DNA of 64,000 bases, from contig BSBK01003253.1 in assembly GCA_027943335.1 (NCBI GenBank), positions 1,404,501 to 1,468,500 on the forward strand, written 5' to 3'. The position numbers were made by a program, and so were the translations under genes. This DNA comes from Chamaecyparis obtusa (Eukaryota > Streptophyta > Pinopsida > Cupressales > Cupressaceae). This document shows, piece by piece, positions 46,282 to 57,446 of the stretch. Every line of letters starts with the position of its first letter. Position 1 is the stretch's first letter. The notes under the pieces were generated by a model. That model saw only the letters and a program-made list of their open reading frames with translations. It was not told where the DNA came from and searched no databases.

Positions 46282-47768
46282 TGTTAGAATAACTGAGAGG
46301 GGGGTGAATCATTTATTCACTATCCCAATTCAAAATGTATAATTCAAAATAAATACTCCAACTTCTGCTACTCGGTAAACATAAAATACTTTCTCCATCT
46401 GTGCTTTTACCGATTATTAGTCTATAACTTATAATAGTTACTGATCAAATCTAACATGTAATATGCAAAGTATGATAACAAACAAATATCACAATCAACA
46501 CATAGCACAAGAGATTTAACGTGGAAACCCTGTGAAGGGAAAAACCACCTAGGACCAACAACCCAAAAATATTCACTATTTTGAAGTGAGGTCAGTGAAG
46601 ACCCAACCCTGTTAAAGGTTACAAACACACTATTAGGTGTGACCTTGTTAGAGGATTTTAGACTAGAAGTTATCATCCAACCAGCAGTCACTCTGGGGTT
46701 GACAGGATAACAATAATCACTCTATGAATGAAACATCAAAAAAAATTTATAGTCCACTTGGTTAAGAGCTTTGATTGTGTACAATGGTTAAATATGTAAC
46801 AGTAGATGATCTACCTTAATACAACTTCAATTGCAAATTACAGATCAATATTTTGCTCATACAAATCCCTATGATCAATTTAACATTTCAGATTCAACAA
46901 TGTATCAACTTACTGTCTGTTGGTAATTACTCTTTGTAGCTTGGTAATTGTTCTGTAGCTCAGTTCTTACTAACCAGTATGATCGAAATGCATGAAACTT
47001 CCTTCACGTGATAATTCTGTAGTATCTTCTTCTTCTGGCGTCTCTTCAACAATGAAACCAATGTCTTTTATACAGACAAGTAAATCATTTTCTTTTCCTC
47101 CATCAGATTTTGCCACTTAATCATATTCATAGATTTTTCCGCTTTAAGCTTCCTTGGCTGATGTGTCAATAACACATTTCAATCTGCTCCATTAGATCTT
47201 CCTTTAATTATGTTAGCCATCGATCTTCATAATAAACATTATTCATTACCTTGATTTCATACACTTTCCAGCTCATCAATCTTATCGTCTAAAATGATCA
47301 TTTAATTCCTTTTTGTTATGCTCGATTAACAAAGAAATGCGTCGGTGAACACAAGCTCGGTTAACACTGTGCTCGGTATACACTACACTCCATCGGTGTA
47401 TACTGAAATGCTTTATTTACTGACAACACTGATTTGTGTCTTTCAGCTCTATTCTTCATCATAGATGAATGTAACATAATAAGGTCAATATCATAAGGTC
47501 ATAGACTCATCAACAAGTTACTCAATGTATTCCTTATCCTCATCTGACATATACATCTTCCTCATGTAAATATTTATGTTCTTCATCTCTTTCACCTTTC
47601 TTCAGATGTATCGGTATAGTAACTTACAAGATAAGTACTGTCAAACTAGTTGACATTAATGACAACATAATACTGATTTAATCATCTTGCATATCTAATC
47701 AGCAACTCCTCAGAGATCTTAAATCATAGATTCTTCATTCAGTGTTCTAAATTAGTTTTAGTTCATCA
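46282..47768 (-). repeat. 5' LTR of the copia element
   Basis: On the plus strand it runs TGTTAGAATAACTGAG to TAGTTCATCA, followed by GTCTT. The minus strand has TATAAAAG at 47065-47072 as likely promoter. Confidence 0.94.
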
Positions 47769-47773
47769 GTCTT

Positions 47774-48657
47774 ATATTCCTCAGCGCATTGACATGAGTC
47801 ACCATTTTACATGTTCTAGTTGAGTGACCATTATAGTTACATATTTGACATGTAACATTCTGAGAACTTCTTACATTTTTCTATTTCTGATTTCTCTAAT
47901 CATGTTGAATCCTATTCTTCTTAGTAGTCTTGCAATTCATAGCTCTATGACCAAATTTATTGCATGAATAATAGTAACCATTAAAAGGTCTTACCTCTGT
48001 ACAGTTCCTCAAAATGTGTCCATGCTTGTTACATGCAAAACAAGTGTAGTCTACATGCTTGCGCTCATTCTTAGGTGGTTCACCATTATTTTTGGTTTGA
48101 TCTTCAGTCTCCTTAGCATCAGTAGAGTCTTTTTGTGTATCCTCTCTTGCTTGCATGTTGTCAATCTGATTTTGTGCTTCATTGTATCCAATACAACTAG
48201 TGTCTCCTTTGGCTCTTCTTGCATATAACTAAGATTCTATCAAATCAGAACTGGTGTGCAATTTGTTAATATGATTCTTTGCTTCTTTCAATTCGGACTC
48301 CAAGCTTTCTTTTCTATTCCTTAGCTCCAAGATTTCCAAGTTAGCTTGCCTTAATTCCTCATTGAGTTGAAGGGTCTCTTTAACTTGTTCATTGTAGATT
48401 TCCTGATTGTTGATCAGTTTATCATTGAATTCTTCACGTAGTTCTTTTAAAGATGCATTGTCTTCATTCAACTTCTTGACCTTTTCTCCTAGATCACTAT
48501 TAGAGCATTCTTTCAAATCCTTTCTTAGCCTTTTGATAACTAATTGTGCATCACTGACTTTTTCTTTTAGTTCTTCAATTTCTCTTTCTGATTTGTCCAA
48601 GTCTTCAAGAGTAGCTTCAAGATTTCTTTTCAGATGTTTCATTTTTTCTTTGTCCAT
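47774..48657 (-). pseudogene. Coiled-coil/zinc-knuckle ORF of the large element (5' part)
   Basis: It starts MDKEKMKHLKRNLEATLED at 48657, 41 bases after the PBS. The first 142 residues are almost wholly charged heptads, a clear coiled coil. After a stop at 48229-48231 the sequence continues with two linked knuckles in 47896-48156: CFACNKHGHILRNC, and YYSCNKFGHRAMNC with the first Cys lost. A third intact knuckle, CQICNYNGHSTRTC, lies at about 47815-47865. The ORF is broken by the copia insertion at 47773. The gag-like knuckles suggest RNA binding; a normal gag core is not recognisable. Confidence 0.8.
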
Positions 48658-48697
48658 GTTCTCCTCAAGTGGTTAAACTTCTTTGGTGAGGATCAGA

Positions 48698-48709
48698 GCT
48701 CTGATACCA
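48698..48709 (-). other. Primer-binding site of the large element
   Basis: The minus strand reads TGGTATCAGAGC just inside the 5' LTR, an exact initiator tRNA-Met match. Confidence 0.9.
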
Positions 48710-48711
48710 AT

Positions 48712-49833
48712 TTTTAGGAATGGGAACATTGAGAGGGGGGGGGGTGAATCAGTGTTCACTGTATTTTAACTTTTCACTTTAATCTTTATACTGAACTTAA
48801 ATGCTTAAGTACTGAATTAAACATTCACATAAACATGAAACAAAAAATTAACACATGACACCAATATGGTTATGGGGAAAACCAAATAGGTAAAAATCCC
48901 GATGGGAATTGACACCCACTAATATTCTGTACTAGTGTTTTGTGATCCTTGTTAGAAGATCCTTAACCCTGTTAGGAGTTGCTTTACAATGCTTTAAGTA
49001 CAATAGACCTTGTCAAGGGTCAGACCCTATTAGGAGTCTTTTACAATAGTCCCTATTAGGGGAGTGGATACACTATCCTAGAGCTCACTGCTCAAGTGAT
49101 GAAGGCTATAACCTTCTGATATCAGATACACACTATATCTGCTAGATGAACTGTCATTGTGACACTACTTGTCATATTAGTTCCTTTGATGTGCTGATGC
49201 TTTGACCTCTTGCAAAGTTCTAATACATCTTCTTGACTCTTTGCATACTTCTACTCTACTTATCACAACTCTCTATCAACTTCTATGCTAATTACAATGG
49301 GTGCATCTTATATTTATATGCGCATACAAAATTAACAACTAGGTCAGCCCTCAAACCTATTACATACAATGCTTCTAAATGAATTGGCTTAAGAATGTTT
49401 ACAATCAAACATATATACATGTCGGTAACCTAATTACAATAGGTGCATAGCCTTTACAATATTAGAATATAGGCCCAACACAAAATGATAACTATTGGCT
49501 TCTTGCTCTGTTCTTCACTAGCACACACTGGCTGTGCAACTTCAACTGACTATATCTTTCTCATACTTGTGCACATCTGATCATGTGCTCATAAACTAAG
49601 CATGAATATAGTCTAACTAACTTAACTTCTAGGGTGCATACCATAATTTTTTCGTACGCATGTGCGCTGATGCTCTAAGCTGCAGGAACTCTGTACACTA
49701 TCCAGTCTTGAATACTTAACCAATTTCTAATCTCTTCATCAAGTGCGCTGACTCCAAACTGCTATATGACTTTCTTGCCATAATGAAAACACTATATCAA
49801 GTCATATATATTAGTATAGTCAGCTTGCCAACA
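48712..49833 (-). repeat. 5' LTR of the large element
   Basis: On the plus strand it runs TTTTAGGAATGG (TGTTAGG in the other LTR) to CTTGCCAACA. It has a run of 10 G at 48735-48744. The minus strand shows TATAAATA at 49311-49318. The TTGAG target duplication follows. Confidence 0.93.
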
Positions 49834-49838
49834 TTGAG

Positions 49839-50241
49839 AAATTCTTATTTCTGTGTTTGGTTTGCAATTTCAAATTAGAATTGGAATTACATTATCCATT
49901 TTCTATGTTTCATTCTACATTTTGAATTGGAATTAGAATTTGACAAGAAAAAATTTAAGTTTTTAAATTATTATATAATGTTTTAATTTAATATTTTATT
50001 TATTTTATGCATTTATTTATTTATATTTTTTCTATTAATTTATATTTTTATATAGTAAATCATAAACAAAATTTAATTTTTTTTTCAATATTGTGAATAG
50101 TAAAGTTAACTTTTTTTAATAATTTTAAACATTATCTTTAACAATATTATAACAAGAAAATAATTATAGCATTGCTCAATATCATATCAAAATATAAATA
50201 AGTCATATAGTCCACATATATATCTATTTCTGCATAATGAC
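49839..50241. other. AT-rich 3' flank of the zinc-finger exon
   Basis: No frame or element ends are recognised. It was continuous with 32620 before the large element inserted. On the minus strand it lies downstream of the GRF exon and may include its 3' untranslated region. Confidence 0.45.
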
Positions 50242-50454
50242 CTAACAAAATAGTGTGATTGTTGCACAAAGTAAACATTGTAAAAATGTGACATTGACTT
50301 TATAGGTAGCCTCCGCTTTTGTAATAGCTTTCTCAAGCGCTTTGCAAGACTTGCACTCATCATCCACAACAGGTATATGTGTAGAAGGTGTAGATGATGT
50401 AGACAACGATGGGGTGTCATCGGCCCATTGAAAGTAGTCACATCCACCACCATC
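50242..50454 (-). pseudogene. GRF-type zinc-finger protein, last exon only
   Basis: After a TTGTATTGTAG acceptor the minus strand reads 70 codons starting DGGGCDYFQWADD, the C-terminal half of a GRF zinc finger. A Ser/Thr-rich linker, a short charged helix (CKALEKAITKAEATYK) and a hydrophobic Cys-rich tail follow before TAG at 50242-50244. Small plant GRF proteins often have this order. The N-terminal half of the finger should be in an upstream exon to the right, but the Tat element begins 32 bases upstream of the exon, at 50486. Either the gene is split by a very long intronic insertion beyond 64000, or it is dead. The exon itself has no stop or frameshift. Confidence 0.72.
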
Positions 50455-50485
50455 CTACAATACAAATCTAAGTTAGTCTCGCTAT

Positions 50486-51764
50486 TGTAATACCCCAAAA
50501 ATGGGCTATAAGTTCATTAACCTCCTACATTTACAATTCGAATGAAATCGACATCAAAGTCCTAACCTAAGGCACATCTAAACATCATCGAATCATAATT
50601 GATTATCTTAAATTCTGCATCAAAGAATATTCCTAGTAATATTCCTAATCATCATAATTATCTTTAATTTTATAATTATTTGGCAATAAATCACATTTAT
50701 CCTAAGTTTGATTAATTGAATATTTTCATATTTAATTAATTAGATTTAATATCTTGCCACTTAATTGTTTAATTAAATTTAATTCTATCTATTATTAATT
50801 GTATTATTTAATTTTGACAATAAATCAAAATTCTTATCTTTAATTGATTAAATTCTTATTTAATTAATTAAAGCATGTTGTCATTATTTAATAATATAAT
50901 TTTTAATAAAAGTTTGATAAAATAGTTAATTAACCCATAAATTAATTATTTTATTTCAAAAAGCAGTTAAGTTGAGAATAAATCACTTTATTTATTTATT
51001 AAATTATAATTATCCATGTGCACATTTAAGGACCGGTTAAACTCAAAATTGGAAAATCAATGCAAGTTGTTAGCTTTTTGAAACTCAACATCTTTTTGAG
51101 TTTTAAAGTGGATCTAAACTTCTAATTCGAGTTGAACTGTGTTTTTGCATATTTTTGTGACTTAATTATCTGTTATTTAAAAATAACTCAAAAATCAACC
51201 TGAGTTATTTGAGTGATTTATGACTTTCTTTCACAACCTCCAAAGCCTTGGATTTCTATAAAAACAAGGCTTAGCTCTTCATAATTCATCTCTCAAATTT
51301 GCATCCAAGCTTCTCATATTTTTGCACAATCACATTGAAGAATTAGAATTGGGAGAATCAAAGCTTATTGGGAATCAAGGCTATTGTGAGATCAATTTGT
51401 TTTTTTTTTTACATTCATTTAGATTCTTTTTCATATCATTGTTAGATCATTTTAGCATATCAATTTCCATATTAGCATAGATTCATATCATTTTTTCATT
51501 ATTATTGCATAGAAAATAAAAATAAAAATAGATTAATTGCATTCAATTGATATCTAGATCAATTGCATTCAAATCTTTCATTTAGGTGTCGTCTAGGTCA
51601 CTGATCTCGATAACAATATGAGAACATTAATCTCGCACCTACTAGAAGGCAGTAAATCACTTGGTTAGATTAGATTTTAATTTTGCATGATTTGATTATA
51701 GCTAACTTCTAATATTTTACTAAAGTGTTGTGTCTACAGATCAGGTACAAAATTCACACACACA
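50486..51764 (+). repeat. 5' LTR of the Tat-type element
   Basis: It starts TGTAATACCCCAAAAATGGG. The end is placed at ...CACACACA, four bases before the PBS. An alternative end would be TGTCTACA at 51738, but that leaves an unusually long gap. TATAAAAA at 51257-51264 is a likely TATA box. Confidence 0.8.
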
Positions 51765-51768
51765 TTTT

Positions 51769-51786
51769 TGGCGCCCACCGTGGGGC
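51769..51786 (+). other. Primer-binding site TGGCGCCCACCGTGGGGC
   Basis: This 18-base sequence begins TGG, so it would pair with a tRNA 3' CCA end. It is not the initiator tRNA-Met type used by the other elements here. I could not assign the primer tRNA with certainty. Confidence 0.85.
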
Positions 51787-54677
51787 AACCCACCTTTGCA
51801 TGTTGGTTTTGATTTTTTTTTGGGAGCTAAAACCCCAAGGTTTCAAAGATTTAATTTTATCTCAAAAATGGCTTGGTGTTTTGGTCTGAAATTGTTTTGG
51901 TAGTTTGATGACATATCAGGGAAGCTACAGTAAAAAATTTAAATTTTTTGAGATGTTTTGAATTTTTAATAATTTTTTCTTGAAATTCTAGAAAAAATTA
52001 ATATCTGATGCAAATCAACATATTTTAAAGAAATTTTTATATTTTCAGAAAGATCTTTAAATTATATAGGGGGTCCATTCTTTGTGTTTTAAATTTGGAC
52101 ATGGTATAATAGCTCAAATAGTTAATTTACAAAAACTGGTCTGTTTTGATAAAACGGGTCTCTAGGGCACAAATGAAGAGATTTTTCTAAAATTTTTGCA
52201 TTTTTGGAAAGCTCTCTATTTTTAGTAGGGGTCTCTATTCTAAATTTCTATTTTTGTGGCCAAAATCATATCAAAAAAATTAGATCTTGTTGACTAGGTC
52301 AAATGCAGTGCAAAAAAATTAAAATTTTGTGATGGGTATGCACTTATTTTTCATATGATTCAATGCATGATATGAGTTGTCATTTGGATTATTTTTAGAT
52401 CTAACCCTAGGGTTTTCATAAGTTGAATATACCTTGCATATCTTGTTTGCTTGTTGGCTTGTTGGAGAGTTCGTAGTTGGCTTGCATAGTAAAGCTCAAC
52501 AAAAATTGCTAAAAATCAGTTAAAATCTACTAAGCGCATTGCAAGGATCCCAGGTATTCTCCTTCATCTAATGAAATTTTGATTTGGGACTTAAAATAAA
52601 TCTCTCATGTGTCTAGCTTGGGTGATTCTTTTTATGCTTTTATTTTACACACTTGCATAATTGATACTAGGTTGTGACCACTTAAGGATTCATTAAGTAG
52701 TCTTAGATACTTGTGATTGATCTTGATTGCTATCTTGGGTTATTGGACTCGCTAATCCATCGGCTCCTCATTTTCACCCCGTGGTTGCAATCTCAGCGCC
52801 ACAAAGGGTAGGGGTCAACAGGATAGAAGTGTTAAGTGTTCCACTTGGCAACCCTTTTGTGCTTTTAGGAACTCACTTGTTTTCTAAGTTGGGGACTCAT
52901 TTTCAGCTTGTGTGAGGTGTTAAGTGTTCCACCTTGTGGACTCATCTCATATTCACTTTAAGCGTTAAGTGTTCCTCTTTCTACTTTTTGGGTACTTTTG
53001 GTAGATTTGCTTTCGAGAATATATCTGTGCTCACATAGTAATTAGGCCCTATGAACACTATTCGTGATTCTTGAGAGATTGGATTCCTAGCAAAATCTTT
53101 CTTGATGATAGAATCCTTGTAGGTAGGGAGGATACTTAGTGCGTTTCACATTCAACTTGGTTAGTGTGTCTTCTCTTATTGATCGATACATTCTCTCCTA
53201 GGAGAGGTTGATAGATCATGTGGGGTTGACATCATGAGCTTTGGTGAATCAAAATTGGTTAGTGCACCTTCTCTTATTGATTGATACATTCTCTCCCAGG
53301 AGAGGTTGATAGATCACGTGGAGTTGGCATCATAGACCTTGGTGAAGCAAAACTTTGTCTTAGCGTGTCAGATTAATCTGCTTGCTTTGTTTGGGTTAAA
53401 AGTGAAAAGGTGTCAAAATCCTTGGATCTGGAGCCAAGTCCCTTTGTGGTATACTATTGTGAGTCATCTTTAGAGAGGGTTAACCGTAGCAGACAATCCC
53501 TTCACAGAGAAAATTGCGTTGATGGAACCTTAAGCGGTCATAGCCATTTTCGCCGTGGTAGTGACAACCGCTATATAAATGTCATTGTGGAAGAAATCTC
53601 CACGGGTATGGTTCATTGTTGGGTTGTTAGATCTCCCTAGCAGCTCCTGAAGATTAAGTTCTTGGATTGTGTCAAAACCCTAGTGCGCTGGGATTGAAGT
53701 TCGCCCCTTTGGATCATAAAAGTTGCAGAGTCAAACCATTACTAAAAACCCTAGCGAGGCCAAATTTTCATTTTATAGGGTATATGTGCGTTATTGAAAA
53801 ATATTTTTGGAACATACACAATTAGCACTTTTGAGGATTAGAACGAATAAGTCACTTGATTGTTCATGCGCAAGGTTGCTTTTGCCCTTGTTCATTATTT
53901 TCAGACATGCTTGAAATCACTTGCTTGCTATTTTGCGTGCTTGTTTATCTATCTGGTTACTGAAAATGAACATATCTGTTACAATCTTCAAATCTGGACA
54001 TTGAAATTTGCAAACAATCCAAATCTGAAAACTCAAAATTTGCAAAATCTAAAGTCAAATTCTTTTCTGGAGTCAAAAATTATTTTAGGAAGTCAAAAAG
54101 TCATACGAGTTTCCATCAAGTGTCATTTCATTGCATACCCATTGTTGTACTAGCTTTTGCAACTGTCGTACGAGTTGTGCAACTATCATTTCATAGCTCA
54201 CCCACTGTCATACGAGTTTTTCAGAGTGTCGTTTGGGAAATTTTTGAAAGTTGTCAGAAAATTGTCAGGATTGCCAAATATTTAGCTCTTTTAGCCTAGT
54301 TTCAGAATTTGTCGAGCGGATCATTGTGTCAGGAATAGAGTAGTAGCTATTAAGAGTCCAATCATTTTCTTAAAGTGGCCTTTTGAATCTGATTCAACCT
54401 TCTATCTAATCTATTTGAGTCTTTATCATCTCGTGTCAAAACCTTGTCATGACTATCAATCTTCAATCAATCAATCATCAAAATGACTAAGTGTTGTGAT
54501 ATCTTGTCCACTATCTTTTGGGAACCTACCCATACATCCAGGGCACATTATCCTTCATCCATGTCTAATCAAATCTTCAAATCAATCAAACCTTGACAAG
54601 GTTGCATCATCTGATCATCTTGATTCAATTCATTCTTCAGTTATTTGAATCTTATTCTTTTGTTTCACTCAAAGTTG
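51787..54677 (+). other. Long leader of the Tat-type element, with tandem repeats
   Basis: No conserved frame. It holds a 98-bp tandem duplication (53157-53254 and 53255-53352, each with a CTCTC-C-AGGAGAG palindrome), three GTTAAGTGTTCC motifs (about 52829-52975), and GTC-TACGAGTT motifs repeated at about 54098-54215. Long repeat-bearing leaders are usual in this branch. Confidence 0.75.
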
Positions 54678-56617
54678 ATGGTGGAGACTAGAGCTTCCTC
54701 TCACAAGAAATCTATTACCACTATCCAAAATCCAATTTTTGAGCAACTCATCAATTCTGGTCTTTACGAGGACGACAGTCTTGGAAACTATTGATTGAAA
54801 TCTGGTTACATACCCCCTCCATTGACTCATAGAGGTACTCAACATACCCCTCATCAATCTAATCCAGGGAGTCCACAAACTCCTACCATGTCTCAAGCAG
54901 GGACAAATTTTGGCTCTCAAAGAGCTCAATCTCAACATGGTGCAGACTAGGAACCCACACCTGAAGAAATTGCTCGCTACCAAAATGACGATGAATTTAA
55001 CAAGATGATGAGACATTTCTTGAAAGAAAATAGAGGAGCCTACTTTTTACAACTAGCTCATGAAGGAGCTAAAATTCCTCCCAACTTTAATGTTGAAGAT
55101 ATCATTACGCATGAGGAAGAAACTCCACTCACAGCTATGATGAAACAAATACATGCTTTACAAGTCAAATTTAATAATCTTGAGAAAGAAAAGGAACACA
55201 AAGAGTTCTCCATGGAAGCTCTATGCCCTTTTCCTTTTGACAAAAAATTGTATATGCCACCATTTCCAAAAAGAGTGGAGATGCCAAAGTATGATAAGTA
55301 TGATGGACACTCTGATCCTCAAGATCATGTCAGAGAGTTCTGTATGCAATCCATGGAATTCATGTATGAACCGACCTATCTGATGTGTCTTTTTCCTAGA
55401 GCTTTGGGCGGAGCATCCATTCAATGGTTTTCAAGATTGCCTCCTATGATCAAAACATTTGAGGAATTGATTAAATTGTTTTATCAACAATATTCCTACA
55501 ATATTCAGCATCCGGTCACCATGATTGATATTTGTAATCTCAAGCAATATCCAGGAGAATCATTCCTAACTTTCCTCAAAAGGTGGCGAAAGAAGTTCTC
55601 TCTATATGCTAGACCAATTTCCTAAATGGAGAAACTTGAAATCTTTATCAATAACCTTGTTCCAGAGCTCAATTATCCCTTACAAATACAAGATCATACA
55701 TCTTTTGACAAAATGGTGGATAATGCTATCAAAATTGAAAAAGTGTTTGTAAAAAAAGGGGAAATCACACTCCAAAAAGATAAGTACGAATCTGGATCTA
55801 ATTCCAAAGACAAGAACAAAAATTGGAACAAGACAAAGGCATCATCGTAGATGGCATCGTTGACACTGTTTGTACCCCATCAAAGGCACCAGCCTATAAT
55901 CTCACTCTTGGCACTCAAGCCATTAAAGCTTCCAAGAAAAAGTCTTCTCAACCATCTCAAAGGAAGCCAGAATTCAAAAAAAAATGGGATAAACATTGAA
56001 AATTTACTCCTCTAGGAGAGTCTTTAGAATCGGCTATGAAAACTCTACTGGCTGATAACATCATCTCTTTACCACCAATCCGATTGAATGCTCAGGACCC
56101 CAAACTGATATGGTGGAAGGATAATGAATTATGTGATTTCCATCGGAGTAAAGGTCACAAAACTAGTAGTTGCTACCACTTGAAACATACCATTCAAGAT
56201 CTAATCGATAATGGAGACATCACAATTGACAATCCCATGAGCAATAACGATCATATAGCATTCACAGAACCATTTTTGAAGCATGGTCAAAAGGTTTCAA
56301 CTTCTCAGCCTAATATAGGGGCAAAAGTCAACTATGCCTACCCTGGAAATAACATTGTCATCAATATGGTTGAACCATGTCTCTCTGAAAGTTGCAATGT
56401 CATCACAATCATACGAAGGGATAGAGATCATTCCTCAGCTAACACAGTTACTCGATCACAAGCTCAAACACATCTGAATGGTCAAAACCCAAATTCATCA
56501 AATGTCCCAAAGGTGCCCTTCAATCTTTCATCTGCTTCTAAAGAGAAGGCTGCTTCCAAATCTTCCAATCCAAAGGATACAAGGCCTATGTCTTATAGCA
56601 TTTTTCAACAACTCTAG
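54678..56617 (+). pseudogene. Tat-type gag
   Basis: It starts MVETRASSHKKS at 54678. In-frame stops lie at 54792-54794, 54948-54950, 55623-55625 and 55848-55850. The core (55005-55625) has the gag signature PFPKRVEMPKYDKYDG, then GGASIQWFSRLP and YPGESFLTFLKRW. The frame shifts near 55860 and has a further stop near 56000. It continues with the finger CDFHRSKGHKTSSCYHLK (about 56125-56185), typical of this branch. Confidence 0.9.
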
Positions 56618-56626
56618 CACACTAAT

Positions 56627-57446
56627 GTGAAAATCTCCATGTTTGAGTTGCTTCATATATATCTAGCTCATAGAGCCATTCTCGATAAAGCTTTGCTCGA
56701 TTCCAATGTTCCTGATGACCTTGATTTAGACAGGTTCCAGACTATGGTTGGACATCTTACATCTCTGCAATATATCTCCTTTTCAGAGGAAGATGAAAAC
56801 TCCTTGAGTCACCCACATAATCAGCCTTTGCATATAGAAGTCTTGATCCAGAACCGTAGAGTCAAACGTGTGTTGATAGATGGGGGCACTGGCCTAAACA
56901 TTTGTTCTTACAGCTTGATCACACAATTGGGATTTTTCAGAATTGGCTATTGATCCTAGAAAGAAAATAACTATCAAGGCCTATGATGAACAAGAAAGAT
57001 CTTCTAAGGGCACCATTATCTTACCTATCAGAGTGGGTCCAGTTATCAAAGATACCATCTGTCAAGTGCTTGATCTACCTTTGGCCTACAATGTCCTTCT
57101 AGGGAGACCGTGGATACATGAAATGCAAGCCATTCCTTCTACATACCATCAATGTTTGAAGTTTCCTTATGAAGGAGTCGAGGTTACTATCCCAACAGAT
57201 CTGAATACAACTTGCAACACCTTGAAGGAAAGTGTAGATAAGCTTGTACCTAATAATAGAGAATCTCCCATAGAGCCAACTAAAGAAGTATCCACATCTA
57301 AAATGGAAGATCTTGCCAAAGAGGTTAATATCAAAGAGAATAGTATGGGAGAATACACTATCGAGCCAGTCCTATCTTTAACATCTCTCCCTATCTCGCC
57401 TAAGTCTTATGGGCAATCTTTGAAACAATCCAACCCCAAACCTTAG
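56627..57446 (+). pseudogene. Tat-type aspartic protease
   Basis: It continues the gag frame after TAG at 56615-56617. The active site reads VLIDGGTGLNICS (about 56870-56908), where D-G-G stands for the usual D-S/T-G or D-N-G. The frame changes near 56950, then gives the C-terminal NVLLGRPWIHEM at about 57090-57125. Confidence 0.87.

Larger units (their letters stand above)
40054..47768 (-). mobile_element. Ty1/copia LTR retrotransposon, complete but inactive
   Basis: LTRs 40054-41506 and 46282-47768 are flanked by GTCTT target duplications (40049-40053 and 47769-47773). On the minus strand the order is LTR, initiator tRNA-Met PBS, gag, protease, integrase, RT, RNase H, polypurine tract, LTR. 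Integrase before RT defines copia. The FVDDIIFGG motif at the RT active site recalls SIRE-type copia lineages, which is only an impression. It inserted into the zinc-knuckle ORF of the large element. Stops and a catalytic substitution make it non-functional. Confidence 0.95.
32626..49833 (-). mobile_element. Large LTR element without visible pol, carrying a nested copia element
   Basis: LTRs 32626-33745 and 48712-49833 are direct copies, flanked by TTGAG target duplications (32621-32625 and 49834-49838). On the minus strand the PBS follows the right LTR and a polypurine tract precedes the left one. Without the nested insertion the element is about 9.5 kb. It encodes a coiled-coil/zinc-knuckle ORF and, 3' of the nested insertion, frames of unknown family. 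No RT, RNase H or integrase motif was found. The LTR end motif, with a G-run before TGAATCA, is shared with the nested copia element, suggesting a copia-related parent. Confidence 0.9.

Noticed and set aside
50486..51764. Reading the Tat LTR end at TGTCTACA (51738)
   Set aside because: It would leave about 30 bases before the PBS, whereas ending at CACACACA leaves four, the usual spacing.
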